64,000 nt of DNA from Microstegium vimineum (GCA_022036555.1 CM039141.1:10963430-11027429); one strand, 5' to 3'; counted from the stretch's first letter, positions 1 through 12,571 are shown. Translations and numbers: made by a program. Notes: generated from the letters alone by a model not told the origin.

Positions 1-57
1 CGACTGGTCACGCTTGGTATATGGACCTATCAAAATTTTTTGCGAGGAGGACTTATC

Positions 58-74
58 AACAATTTGCATATTGT
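58..74. repeat. Target-site duplication, left copy, of the truncated LINE
   Basis: The 17 bases AACAATTTGCATATTGT occur here and again, identically, at 532-548, directly after the LINE's A-rich tail. A direct repeat of this length bracketing a 3' tail is what target-primed reverse transcription leaves. One or two of the shared A residues could belong to the tail rather than to the duplication. Confidence 0.8.
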
Positions 75-533
75 TGACAGTAATTAACACCATTGGAACC
101 AACGGATCTCTTCGTAACTATTGGCGTAGGTGCCGAACAAAGATTGAAAAAAGCCAGAGGAAATCTTTTGATGGTGTCATGATCTATTTCTGGTGGAACA
201 TATGGAAGGAAATAAATAGAAGAACCTTTCAGAATAGGAGACTACAACCAAAGGAAGTGGCATTCTTATGCAAAGAAGAAGTGGAACAGTACCAGTTGAC
301 GACAAGACCCCATTTACAGACCAATCAAGCATAGCAATAGTACACAATTTTAGTTGCCTCATGTGTTCTGAGTTGTGTTTTCCTCGGTTGAGTTGTCAGC
401 CTACGTGCCAGGAAAGTGGTGTTTTTCTTTTCGTTTTTTTTTGTTTTAGTTGTTTGTAACAAACTTTGTTCTCTCTCTTTTCTTAACCGTCTAATAAAAA
501 TCCGGCAAAGCTTTTGCCGCCTTTCGAAAAAAA
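75..533 (+). mobile_element. 5'-truncated LINE (L1-type) insertion, complete with TSD
   Basis: The insertion contains only the extreme C-terminus of an L1-type ORF2 (codons ending near 334) followed by a 3' UTR and a short A-rich tail. The tell-tale coding piece reads FWWNIWKEINRRTFQ, which resembles the conserved end of grass LINE reverse transcriptases (zf-RVT region), then a Lys/Glu/Gln-rich end. The 3' UTR contains AATAAAA near 492 and ends in CTTTCG plus A residues. Matching 17-bp direct repeats at 58-74 and 532-548 define the insertion. The reverse transcriptase core is absent, so the copy cannot move by itself. An apparent reading frame from base 14 crosses the left junction and is therefore partly host sequence. 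Confidence 0.8.
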
Positions 534-548
534 CAATTTGCATATTGT
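532..548. repeat. Target-site duplication, right copy, of the truncated LINE
   Basis: This is identical over 17 bases to 58-74 and closes the LINE insertion. Confidence 0.8.
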
Positions 549-2570
549 GATGGGTTACTTTGTACTGTGAGATATTTATATCATATAATAAGTATAATTA
601 TTTAAGGCATCTAATAGGTAAAATAATATGCACAACTTTTTTCTTATAAATGTAACATTATGTTTTGATTTGAGTCAAATGCACAAGCAACTATTAAATT
701 TGTTATGGAATGTAATCCAGGTCCATAAACTTTGAAACTTCATTTTGGGGTCTTTCCAAAGTACCAAAAATGCCCCTACAGTTTCTAATGTGGCATTGAC
801 AGCTTGGCGATTTGTAAGTTAAAAACTTCTTATCAATAAAAGCTTTGGGGATTTTTTTTTATTTGAGTTTCTTGGATAAATTATTTCACTGTCAATTATG
901 ATTTTGCACTTTTTGCACATTTTTTTGCCACTGTCAGTGACAGAGGTGTGAGACATTGATAGCAAATAACAAATGATAAAAGGTTGCGGTAGCAAACAAA
1001 GTGCTTTATTCTTCTTTAATTTGCTTCATGATAGCAGAGTGTTTAGGGGATCTTTTTTCCTTTTATTCTCTTCTTTGACTTTTATTTGTAAATAGAAAAT
1101 CTCCACACTTGCATACCACATCAATAATGGTAGGGGTATTTTGGGACATGGATCACATATTTAACAAGTCAATCCCAAATTTCAAATTTTATGGGCCAAA
1201 ATGATACACCATGATAAGTTCAAGTGCCACTCTTTTTTCTCTTCCTTTGGTCATTGATTTATTACAAATGTCTTATAGTTATTTGCAGGCATATATTTTA
1301 TTCTTCACTGTAGCTTGTTAAGTACAGGAATGCACTGTCGAATTGTCCTTGAATGCTTCATGGACATGACCCTTCCATGCAAATTGAAAGATTATGTCCT
1401 TGAATTGTTCATGAACCTCACGTTCTAAAGTTCTAGAGACTCAAATAGAAAAAATGGACCATCCAAACACAAACGGTATGGATTCTGTCAACACGTGATT
1501 TAATACCTCAAGACCCACTGCTCAACTAGATCTGATTGCTTCTGCATCTATGTTCAAAAGATTTCACACTTGGCAGTGAGAGGATACAGCCAATAACGAA
1601 TAGGATTGACCTTACAAAATTATAACCAAACATACACCCGAAATGTACAGGCTAAGCAAGACCAACAAGCAACAAGATAATCAATCAATTGGGCATAAAA
1701 CACAAGTCTCCTTGACCAAGCAGATATGAGAGTACCTTTTTATTTCCATCAGAAATATCCAGAATTACACCTGGTCTAGTCAGAGTCCGATTCCACGAGC
1801 TCTGTAAATCAAATCATAACGACAGTGGTCTCCGGACTCCGGTCATCGTCGACTATCCTTCTCAGAAGCTGTCAAATAATCCATCTCATAAATTTGTAGT
1901 AGAACTCACGAATGAGGGAAAACATATCCGAAGAAATAGCAGCCATATATGTACAAAGTAAAATCACGGCCCCTCTTTTTACGCAACAACAAGGCACCGT
2001 GAACAATTTCAGACATAGCTTGTTGTACAGAAAACAGATGGCAAAACCAAATGTAAAGGAGGTACCAATCGAGCAGAGGAGCATGAGAAATACTAATCTT
2101 GTACAAGTTCGAGTCGCAGACCACGGGAAAACCACCATCCTGCTGGGCTCGGTCTGCCACCTTCCTGGCTCTGGCTTCCGGGCAAGCTCCGTGCCTCCGT
2201 GGCAGGTGGCTAGGTAGGGTCGTGGGGGGCAAGGAGGCAACAACATCGCCACTTCGCGAGTCCTGGCAAGCGAGGTGTCCGGCGGCGGAAGTGGTCGAAT
2301 AGGCGTCAGGCCGACCGCCAATCTAGAGGCGGCGGTGGGCCGGTGGCGGTGGCGGAACACCGGCTGTGGGACGAGGAGGATCGGCCACTGGCTGTTAGGA
2401 CTTTGGACACGGATTGGATGGGTACGTCACAATCAGTACATCAAGGGTCGTTTCTGCAAGAAATCCCACATTGTTTAGTTCATCAATGTTTATTGTACAG
2501 GGGCCTTTATGAATTTTATTTCGGTACATTATGGGTGAAGTCATGTTAGTCCAAGTCTGTCCATAGCAGA
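549..2570. other. Intergenic stretch without a recognisable gene
   Basis: Bases 549-2090 are AT-rich with no open frame that looks coding. Bases about 2110-2400 are abruptly GC-rich with short overlapping frames on both strands and no recognisable motif; they may be a captured or relic exon, but I cannot assign them. Confidence 0.5.
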
Positions 2571-3392
2571 TGGACTTGTTTGGTTGCACGCAATATTCAA
2601 GCCTGGCTAGCAAGTAATGTGTTTGGTTTGTTGGTTTGGCTTGGATAGAATCACTCTTCTTTACCCAGGTTACTTCATCACCTTTGAGACATTTCGTCAA
2701 ACACGTGATGAGTGCAGCTCTCAGCAGGGAAATGGCCGGCGCGGCCAATTCCGGCCAGCGTGGGATGCAGCCACCGACGACAAGGATTCGAGTCGAGGGA
2801 GGCGTAGCCATCTGGAGCTTGGCGTCGTTGCCTCGTTGGGCAGCCTGCTCCTCCCATGAACACCAGCAAACGTGCCAGCTCCATACAGGCACGAACACCC
2901 GCGGGCTTGCTTCCTCCTCCCCGCTTGCCGCCGTGTCGGACGAAGTGCAGGATTGGCCACAGCGCTATAGAGGCGGCGGTGGTCGAGGGCCTTGAATCCG
3001 CACTGCTGGAGCTGCACACGACGCAGCTCACGAGGTCAGGTTCGTCCATGCGCTCGCCAGATCTGCGGCTAGGACCCCTCGATGGCGGCGGCGACCGTTG
3101 CGGACTGACGCTCCATGCAGGGCGTGGCAGTCACCAAGCGCCGCCCCGGTCCGAGCACTTCTACTTCGGGGGAGGACACCGTCGGGAGTTGGCGCAGGTG
3201 CGGTGGTGGTGATAGAGGCGGACGAACAAAAGCCAGCGAAGGCGGTGACGGGAATCAGCGCAGGGAGGTAGCCCAAGCCTGGCCCCCGTAAAACGAGCTC
3301 CCCTCACGTTCTTTTGGAATCTGGCTAACAGGCCGATTTGGCTTATGGGGCCTGGCTAGAAGGCAAATCCAGACAACCAAACAAATCCAGAC
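2571..3392. mobile_element. Probable non-autonomous TIR element with a GC-rich captured interior
   Basis: The left end (about 2571-2612) reads GGACTTGTTTGGTTG and later GCCTGGCTAG. The right end (about 3343-3392) read in reverse gives GGATTTGTTTGGTTG and later TAGCCAGGC, so the two ends are imperfect inverted repeats. Between about 2700 and 3290 the DNA becomes strongly GC-rich with overlapping open frames on both strands, unlike its AT-rich surroundings. This is the layout of small elements that have picked up host exon fragments. I could not define a clean target duplication, so the superfamily is undecided (hAT-like or PIF-like). Confidence 0.45.
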
Positions 3393-4036
3393 GGATTTAA
3401 TTATCTGGCAATACCACAATAGTATATTTTTTTTTCATGCATTTCTGTTTCATGTGCGAGTTTCTTAGATTCACTGCAAATTGGTTACGCGGTGGCAGTG
3501 ATCTGAGGGGTTTTGTTTGAGCTTAAGCAATTGCAGATGTATGTAATCTCATATAGTCATATGCATCTTAGCATGTGCGCAGCATGTCCGATGTTGAGAA
3601 TTGACATGCTAGAGTTTGAGCCAAATCGAGTTTAGTATCTTGAACGGCGCCTGAAGTAATGCTGGTTAACTATGTTATGGTCTCATTAGGAGCCCCAGTT
3701 AAGTAGACAGCTACAAAAAAAAAGCATGGTTGAATGTAGGATAATTCCATAGGCAAATTACACATGCAACTACTAAAATAGTAAAATAGATAGCTAGGAA
3801 GTGAAAGGGACATTTACATTTCAACTAGTAGTTTCATAACAGCACACTAACCAATAAATCTATGATACATTTTCCTTGTGCAAAAGCTCTAGTACAGATA
3901 GCAACACACAGTACATATCGAAGAACACCGAATATAAAGGTCTGCTGAAACTGAAGTACTGAACAATATGAATATGCATACAGGTTATGTCTGCACCAGG
4001 GATTTAAAGGCACATAGGTATCTGTCCTCATGGAAG
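3393..4036. other. 3' flank of the kinase gene
   Basis: This AT-rich sequence has no open frame of interest. The kinase 3' UTR and its polyadenylation region should lie here, because transcription runs leftwards across it. Confidence 0.4.
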
Positions 4037-7000
4037 TTAGATTAGTGGCCTGCTCTGGTTGACTTCTAGTATTGAACGGAGGTGGCTCACGACTTCCTTG
4101 AAGGATGGTCTTTTGCTAGGCTCATTTGACCAGCACTGCTCCATCAGTTCCCTCCATTGTGGATCGCACGATGCTGGCACCGATGGCCTCAATGTGTTGC
4201 TCAAAATTCCTCCTGCAAATTTTGAGTCAGTATTTGAGACCCCAGGTGATGTTAAAGCATAGGATATACTTCGTGATAACTTCATAACACACCTATAACT
4301 CCTCCATGGTGCATGCCAGCATATGGTTCCTGGCCCGTCAGTATTTCCCACATTATGATTCCAAAAGAATACACATCAACCTGTTGCAGTATCAGATGTA
4401 TCAGTATAAATATAGACAGTACAAATAAGTGAATAGCTAATTTATAAGCGTACATTTCTTATTCATTTCAACACCTTGTGTCTTCAGAAAATAACTTTTG
4501 AACATTATATAGTTTTCATACTAGCTACAACCCTCTCAAATAACAGAAATAAGCAGCTCAGTTATCTTAGTATAAGAAATCACTCGATTCAATGGTTGGT
4601 TTTCAGCTTATTGAGTGCCATATGAGAAACACACATAATACCATAACACCTTTTGAGTGTTGTACTATCACTGCTTTCCTAGATCAATAAAGAGAGATTG
4701 TGAGTCCCCTACCTTGGTTGATACCATATTGCTGCTCATTTCAAGCATTTCAGGAGCCATCCATGGAAGAGTTCCCCTCATCCCACCTGATACCATTGTA
4801 GTTTGTTTCACCTTGGACAGACCAAAATCAGCTACCTGCAGCCATAATTCATCAGTTGTTCCATTTCAGCTCTTTGGAAGAGAGGAGGCCATTTATACTG
4901 ATAGCAGAGAAGAGGACAGAAGCAGAGGGTAGGGTGGAGGAACTCAGTATGACTAAAGTTCAGGTGTCTCTTTACATATTCGCCACCCTCATCTTCCCTC
5001 GCCACTATACTTATACTCACTGCATTAGTTAAGCCACTCTGGGCCGCTCACTCGCATATTGGACCAGCAGTCTCTCTTGGGCCTGCTAGCCTCCTCCCTT
5101 AACTCTACTTCTTCACCCATGAGCTAGTGGACAGCTGTTTGACGGGGAACAGGGCTGACATTCCCCCCATCTTATATACATATACATCTTGTCATTCATT
5201 TTAGATCAACGTATATGATAAAATGGTGAAAAGATAGGCACACCTTGCATATCGGACGATATGTATCATTGAGATTCACCAGTAAGTTATCACATTTCAA
5301 ATCGAAATGAATTATATCCTTGGAATGCAAGTATTCCATTCCAATAGCTGCATCCATAGCAAGAGTAATCCGTTTGCGCCGGTCAAGCAATTTTTGTTTG
5401 TGCAAAAGGACTTTCTTGAGAGATCCACTGGCCATGAATTCTGTCACGGTTGCTAATGTCCCCCCAGGTCCATTATTCACAATCCCGTAGAATGCCAGCA
5501 CATTAGGGTGGTGAAGTTTCGAGAGGATTGCTGCTTCTCTCCAAAACTCCACAATCTGCATGATAAAATTGGTTACTGTTTTCTGATGAACAAAACCTAG
5601 GTTACTATGTCCTGGGAGACTTCTACTAAGTACCAAGTCTATGATCGTGATTGTAACTTCAGTTCATCATGTGATTTTAAGGAACTGACCAGCTTATCTG
5701 TCTCAGGTGATGAATACATGAAGCAACTGTTCTTTATCCGTTTGATGGCAACATCTGTTCCTCTCCATCTTCCATGGAAGACAGTTCCAAATGCACCAGA
5801 CCCCATCTCCTGCAGATCTTCGAGGTCCTCATTGCTTATTACCTGTGATGTAAGTAAAATGAATAACAATTGTACATTGCGGAAAATCGTGTGCAGTGAT
5901 GTGATTGAGTGATGGTTCCTTGTGCTATATTTCTTGTACTAAAGTTTCTTTGTTCTTCATTTCCTTTTAGTTCCTTCCATCCATATCTTTTATTTTTCTA
6001 TAAGAGTATTATACATATTCCTTTTTTATTTACTGAAACTCGCATATTGTGGATACCCACAAAAATAACATACACAAACATATATAGTTGTAATTGAACT
6101 TATGTCTTGGGACTGAAGATTCTACCTTAATTTACAAACAAGCTACACACCTGTACATTGCTTATAATGTCTCTGTCCAATGTTGCGTTTGCAGGAAGGG
6201 TTTGTTTATTTTCACTGGTTTCATGTACCTGCCATCAGAGGAAATGCAATGGCTGTCTTGGAAATTGCTTTCGAAGTTAGCTCTCATGAGTACATATGTG
6301 GAGGTGATGAGGTGTACCTCAAGCTCTGAGATTGGTGATGCAAAATTTTCTGTGACTTCTTCTTCTGATAAAGATCCAATCTGCATACGGTGGCCTTCAC
6401 CTCCCAGTGAAGTAGACCTAACAATCTGTATGTCCTGCTGTCTGCTATTGGGAGAAGCTTGCTGTTTTTCTCCAGAAACATGCACATGCCTATTTTTTTG
6501 CAGCTCAGCTGCCTTATTGTCTGAAGATGTAAAAGGTCGTGGGGAAGATGCCATTTCACTGTCATAGACGACTGGCATAGAAAGATTATCTTTCTTGGGT
6601 GCATCAGTGCGCATGATATCAGGAAGAATGTGCTCTATAGACCTGTAGTATTCACTGAAAGTACCTGCTCAATGGTGTATGGATTCATCACACTGATGTA
6701 TGTATCATCCCTCAAAATGTGAGCTCCTGTATCATTTGACCCAGATATCTGGGTAGGAGCAGGCCACTCTGTCCAGTTTTGTAACTTAGTGCTTCTAATT
6801 TGGTTGAGCTGATCTGTATCAGAATAAGGGATGATGTCTTCTTGGGAGCTACATCTTGTGTTTATCATGTTTTCATCAGAACTTGGGCATTTTTGCACCG
6901 GTTTCTTATAATCTCCTGAAGGAGATGCAAGCATTTCATATACAGATCTTCCAACAGGCTCTTCTGTCACCAATTTCTCAAAGTCGATTGAATTGTTGGA

Positions 7001-8404
7001 CTGGATAAATTGGACAATTGTCTCAGTCTGTTCTCTCAGCAACTTGTTGACAGGACTTGTATGCTGTGTCAGGCTGCTGAAGTTTTTACTCAGTGATGGC
7101 ATCCTCAAGTTTTTCTCGGCTGATGGTATCATCAATTCTATTCTTGATGATGCACTTTCCTTACCTCTTTCTCCATTATGACCTATTTTGGACATGTTGG
7201 TTGCTGTCCTTTGCAGTTCAGGAATCTGCCTTGAGGTGCTATTACTACCATTTCGCTCCCACTTAGATGGATATGTGAATTCCAATGGCATCGATGAAGC
7301 AAGGTTAACATTTCTTGACTGACTGGTAGGGTAGGAGCTTGCCTCGCCTTTGCTCCCTATGGCACAGTCTTGATTGGTCATAATGGGAGGAAACTTATGT
7401 AGAGGGATCCTGGATTCTTTTGATGTTTCTGTAACAATATTTTGTGAACGCTTGCTTCTAAGGCATGCTGAAGCTTCTTCTGTCCTGCCTGTCAGTGATC
7501 CCGCATCGTCAATATCAAACATCAGCTGATCCAGATCACTGGCTGATGCACTCCCCGGACCTCGTGCACTTAATTTCTCACCTGGTCCAGTGTATCTATA
7601 TCCATTTATCAGAGCAATGTATTGCGCTTCGGTATCTTCATCTGATGAGCTTCCTACCACAAAATGTAAATGGTGCTCATCATCTTCATCAGTAAATAGG
7701 TACATAGTTGGCCATTCTTTTCTTTCTTCTAGGACAATGCACTCATCAATCATATGGTGAACATCATCATCGGAGGCAACAGAGATGAGCACATTCACTT
7801 GCTCTCCTGGCAAATGGTACTTGACTATGTGAGCTTGCCTGATGAGCTTGGTTGTCTTGCTGATCAGTCCTTGCCATGACATTCCTTGACTGATCTGAAT
7901 CAGATGCTTTTCACCACCAACATACCGAAGCTTTCCGTCTACTGGCCTTGGTAGGAATCTTCCACCAAAGTTGCAAAGGAACTTCATTCTAGTTGATCCA
8001 GAGTTATATATCTCTTGTGGGTACCTCTTATTTGTTTCTTGAATAGTTTCACTGATTGAAGGAAATGTCAGTAGCTTCTTTGATGGTTTATCTCCTGAAA
8101 TATTAGCTTCTTGGCCCCAAGGAGTGTAGCTGGTTTTGATGTCCCTGTCATCAGAGGTGATTGAAACCAAAGGATTTCTTGTGTTTGCCCTGTCTTGCAT
8201 GAATTCAAGAGCAAACTCTTCTCCAGTTCGGAATGAGTAATTCAATAACTGTGTCTTCCCAGTAGTAACAAAAAACAGTGGCTTAGGGCTGATATTCGGG
8301 ACACTTGGTGGCAAACCTTCTGAGGGGCTGATATGTCCAGCGTCAGGACCTCCAGTTCCAATTATTTGTAAATTACTTGGAGAATACACAGTGTTCTTTG
8401 ACAT
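4037..8404 (-). CDS. PB1-domain Raf-like (MAPKKK-type) serine/threonine protein kinase
   Basis: This is a cytosolic signalling kinase of the plant PB1-Raf group. Exons, read leftwards: 8404 to about 6662, about 6659-6318, 5842-5690, 5555-5244, 4835-4713, 4380-4293 and 4212-4037; all later introns are GT-AG with matching phases. Exon 1 carries the family N-terminal motif LNYSFRTGEEFALEFM and then a PB1 domain (GGRFLPRPVDGKLRYVGG to about residue 230), which mediates protein pairing. The kinase domain shows the Gly-rich loop GSGAFGTVFHGRW, VAIKRIK, the catalytic loop HFDLKCDNLLV, DFGLSK, GTLPWMAPE and VDVYSFGIIMWEIL, so all catalytic residues are present. The protein would be about 978 residues. 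The frame changes by one base near 6661: one frame ends at a TAG (6635-6637) while the neighbouring frame continues smoothly. This may be an assembly error, a real frameshift or an unrecognised splice. A non-coding first exon near 9050-9110 is possible. Confidence 0.9.
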
Positions 8405-10601
8405 TACCTCTTGGGTCAGTGTTTGATCTGAGCTGTATTTCTCATTCCATTTTCAGTATCCAAGTGAACTATGATATTAGTTAACATGAACATTATACTC
8501 AGATAGTTGTAGTTTTGTTCCCCCATAGGCTGACAGTTATGGACTGGAGATATACAATTTAGAGGGTTAAAATAATAATATATAGCTTGTATATCATGAG
8601 TTTTTTTTTTGAAATTGTAAAACCATAAGAGAATACAGAGTCAAAACTTGAAGGCTTAGCCATGATTCTAACTACAAGGTGAAGTGTTCAATTCATCTCA
8701 AACTACCCATGATTGTTTGCATTGCAGCGTGGACTACCAGTGATTATGCAGAGCTTGTCAATAATAATTTCAATCATGTATAAACTTTACTTCAACAGGC
8801 TGATTACTTAAGGATATTGGTAATCACTTCGACCAAAGGTAACAGTGTACATGACATAGTTTGTAAAAAATCATGTTCTTCTGAAGTTTCAGTTTCTTTT
8901 TCCTAGGGATTAGGCAAAGTCAGAAAAAGGGATTCTGCTTTCACAGTACATCAATAAGAAGGAATAACTGGTTCACGGTAAAGAACTCAGGCTAATCGCA
9001 CAAATTGTTGCAAAAGAAAATAAAAGGGCAAAGAAGATAGCTGCTAACCTTCATGAACTCCATCTGAAGTTTGAGTAGCTGATCCTACCCTTCAAAGCTT
9101 GTGAGCTGGTATGTATCGTCTACCTTACAATTGTGATGCTAGAGAGATTTGTATATGTAGATGGGTGAGCTCAATTAGAATAATATACTAGTAGACTTCA
9201 AGATAGCTGGATTCGGGGCAATGAGGTCTAAACTAAGTCGTCTATGAAGCAGTTAATTGGCTGTATCTGGAAATTAATTGGATGACAGCAATGGGCCATT
9301 ATTAGAAGCAGGGATGGGGCTTGTTGAACAATTTTTCTTGGTGTTACTATTAGATTATACCTCATAGGCTGCCTAGGAGGTCATTTATTCATACAGAACT
9401 GGAGTTAAGTGAACTGTATTGTGATATTGCATTGCTTTGGGGCGAGGGGCTGCGATTTTAAACTCTCATTTGTCTCTATCAGATATTCAGATACCAACTT
9501 AGACATACATATTGTGGCTCATTACTGCTACATATTGTCACTATCATATACCAACTTAGACATAGATATTGTGGCTCATTACTTACACCATATATGACGC
9601 AACATCATGTATGCATCATATTGAGTTCTATAATGCCATTTGCAAGTCCAACTGGACTCTGTAGGTCCAACTTGAAATGTACGTATAGTTTTTGGCCGTC
9701 AGAAGGTGAATGGCTTTCGTAGTTTCGTATGCAAACTGGGCTCTGTAGGTCAAGCTTGAATGAGTTTAGTTGCACATTGGGCCCCACCATTTGTTCTTTT
9801 AAGTTGACCTATGACTTCTTGAGTTAAGATATTTTGAGTCATCTGCAGACAGATGATGCAGAATCTTTTTTTTTTTCGTTGCGTTTCTTTATTTTAGCTG
9901 CCTGCAAATGAGAACCATATATATAGTAGTGTTTGCATTGATTGACAAAAGACAAGGTTTGCTTATGTTCGTTTGAACTACTTTCAGTTTGTTTCATCTT
10001 GTTTCAACTTATTCTCTCTCATAGAACACTCCTCAATCAGTCAAAATTAGCCAGCTTATGTACCAGCCGAACTTGGAATCTTGGATGGATAGCTGTCAAG
10101 TGTCAATTGATCAACTTGCGCTGGAGTGATATTCAGATGAACAACTTATGTTGATTGTTTCCTCACCTCAATGAATATGAAAGGAACATGGAAGGGGTTC
10201 GGTGTCCACTGTCCAGTAATTCCGCTTGCTGTCCAGTATTTTGAAACGGGGGGTCTCACTTTCACATGGGTCCGTCCCATGGACCAAGGTTCTTTTTCAT
10301 TCATCAAATTAATAAAGAGCGGAATATCAGACCACAAGTCGTCACTGCACAGGAACATTACGGCTACATGCAGCCGATTGATATGCATACGATACGGTTA
10401 CTCCTCCCAACAAAATTATTATTCAGAGATTAGCAAACTGCTATACGATCGACACAACGGATTAATTAAAACTGGTACCCTACCACCTGCTACCAGAGAG
10501 AATACGTCATGGGGATGGATGTAGCCATGAAATTAAAAGGAAAAAAAAAATGTCTCAGGGGAACTGGGGAAGGAACAACGCAAAGCCCCCCCAAAAATTG
10601 T
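8405..10601. other. Intergenic region between kinase and DUF1618-like gene
   Basis: No coding frame is convincing. Two short local duplications are visible: a roughly 36-base segment (ACCAACTTAGACATA then ATATTGTGGCTCATTACT) at about 9491 and 9551, and a shorter one (CTCTGTAGGTC) near 9657 and 9730. Promoter elements of the leftward kinase gene should lie in the right-hand vicinity of 8405-9200, but I see no distinct TATA box. Confidence 0.4.
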
Positions 10602-11687
10602 TCAGAACACTGTGTCGATGGTGCCACCGCCGTGGAGACCGGTCGACTTGTGCCTGATCATCCGGAGCTTCATCGCCTTCCCGTTGCCGTCGTCACCAGC
10701 TTGGCTGTCATCGTCATCGAGACGACAGGGCACCACCTCCACACCGGTCAGCACAGCAAATTCCTCTCCGGCAGTTTCTCCATCATATATCATCTGAAGA
10801 AGAAGAAGAGCCACCCGTGGTCGTGGTCTTGAAGAACCTCGCGACGCAGAACCTGGCAGAACCGAACCTGACGACCTGGGGATCCCTGCACTCCCTCCAT
10901 TCCTTTGGCGGGTCAAGCTCCTGCCAGGTGCCCACAAGCCGTGGCGGCTCCTGGTCCTGGGACAGAGAGTTCATGCCGGAGAGGTCAGCCGCAGCTAAGC
11001 GGCGCCGGGGGGACTCGGCAGAGGAGAAGCCGAACCAGAGGTTGAGCTCCGGCACGTACTCCGCGTTGCCGTGGAAGGGCAGCATCCACTCGCCGACCTG
11101 GGTCCACTCCCACGTCTTGGAGTCAGCCGTGTCCATGCAGTAGGTGCCGGCGCCCGCCGCGGACACGCAGACGCAGGAGCCGTCCTTAAAGTAGTAGCCC
11201 TCCTCGTCCCACTCGTCGAACACCGAGGAGCGGGAGCCGCGGCCGACCACCGTGTACGCTGTGATCTCGACGGGCCCGGGACCGGGACCGGTGCTGCTGC
11301 TCCTCCTGCCCTTGTTGTTGCGGACGACGAACGGCGGCTGCGGAAGGAGGCGGCGGGTCCAATAGCCCGAGCCGGCACAACACACAACCAAGTCATCGTT
11401 GAAGAAGGCCTCGAACTGGCGGCTCTTCCCGTCACCGCTCGTCGCCTCCGGCTCCGGAAACCTCTCCATGACGAAAAGGCTCGAGAAGCAGTAAAGGGGG
11501 AGGCGTTGGTTCCGAATTGTGACGCCCGGAAAAATGGCGAGGGACAAGGGCATCCGCTTCGGCCTGCGGAAGCCGCACATGGTGCCCACGACGCGTGTCT
11601 CGGCGTCCAACGCGAAGGCGAGCCCCGACTGGTCCGCGCACACCACCCATGCAGCGTAGCGATTTGAAGCCAGGGGTGTGCTCCTTG
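10602..11687 (-). pseudogene. DUF1618-like (F-box-associated-like) grass protein, copy 1, 3' part
   Basis: This is the body of a grass-specific family of unknown function; the family name is from memory and the role is unknown. Recognisable pieces are VCADQSGLAFALDAETRVVG, WEWTQVGEWMLPFHG, EYVPELNLWFGFSS and SARFCVARFF, and then, in another frame, EFAVLTGVEVV and RMIRHKS up to the stop at 10602-10604. The frame breaks near 10790: one frame stops at once, while the conserved last ~50 codons continue in the neighbouring frame. A second break lies near 11647, where the N-terminal KSLRCM joins VVCADQSG in a different frame and about 40 codons present in the second copy are missing. The coding start is 4.5 kb away at 16264, cut off by the transposon at 11688-16218. 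Confidence 0.75.
11680..11687. repeat. Target-site duplication of the MULE, left copy
   Basis: GCTCCTTG here matches 16219-16226 exactly. With the adjoining base on one side (T here, A at the right) it becomes a 9-bp duplication with one mismatch; 9 bp is the usual size for Mutator-like elements. Confidence 0.8.
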
Positions 11688-11688
11688 G

Positions 11689-11793
11689 GAAGAAAATTGC
11701 GTGAGCCCGGGGTCCATTCCACCGGGATGTACCCCTGCGCTAGATTTACGACGCGTGGCAGAGGAATGCATCGATGCCCACCACATCGGCTCG
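11689..11793 (+). repeat. Left terminal inverted repeat of the MULE
   Basis: About 100 of 105 bases match the reverse complement of 16113-16217. It begins GAAGAAAATTGCGTGAGCCC. The match weakens abruptly after CATCGATGCCCACCA. Confidence 0.8.
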
Positions 11794-12238
11794 GTCAGCA
11801 CCGGGACTTGCAGCACGTATTGACGCTCGGCTCGGTCAGCGGCTCGGCTCCCACCACATCGCAACATAGAGTCGATGATCCACGCCAGGAGGCCGTATGT
11901 GTATGTGTTTTTCTCATCTGCTACGTACGAAACCCTAGGCTGCCCGAGTTGCAGTATGGACGGCGGCGTAGGTGCACAAGGGCATGAACAGCGACAAGGC
12001 CACTGCACCACCGGCGATCCAATGGCAATGGAGTAGCACGGAGGGGACGCCACCATGGCCGGCCATGGCGAAGCTGATGCAAGGAGACCGCCTGCCCAAC
12101 CGGAAGACGTGGTGGTCGCTTCTTCTTCTACGATGCAGGCTTCGTGTACTCAAAAGAATGATGTCGTCGTTGGAACTCATGGAGCTGATAAACGTCAAAT
12201 AACACAGGTAGCGTATTTTTCCTAGGTCATATATCTTG

Positions 12239-12571
12239 GTGTTTGGTTCCCACGACAAAAGTTTTGCCCCTGTCATATCGAATCTTCCGTCCCTAGTTTG
12301 GTCTATTTAAAATATATAAATTAAAAAAAATCGTCAGCCGGAGGCAAATTCGCGAGACAAATCTTTTAAGCCTAATTAATTTATGTTTTGATAATGTTGT
12401 GCTACAGTAAACAAACGTATAATTATAGATTAACTTGGCTTAATAGAATCGTCTTGTTAATTTTCGTATGGGCATGTAATTAGTTTTTATAAGTAGTCTA
12501 TTTTTAATAGACCAAACTAGTGTCGGAAGATTCGATGACACGACAAATAAATTTCTCACGGAACCAAACAC
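12239..12571. mobile_element. MITE nested in the first intron of the FAR1-type gene
   Basis: The ends are inverted repeats of roughly 75 bases: the left reads GTGTTTGGTTCC and later CGAATCTTCCG, and the right is the inverse (CGGAAGATTCGATG, GGAACCAAACAC). The AT-rich interior, with TTTATAAGTAGTCTATTTTTAA, resembles abundant grass MITEs. It has no coding capacity. The target duplication is not clear. Confidence 0.65.

Noticed and set aside
14..334. Open frame starting at base 14 as one protein
   Set aside because: It crosses the LINE insertion junction at about base 75; only the downstream part is LINE coding sequence.
11071..11667. Plus-strand frame of 198 codons
   Set aside because: It is the antisense shadow of DUF1618-like copy 1, which has the recognisable family blocks.
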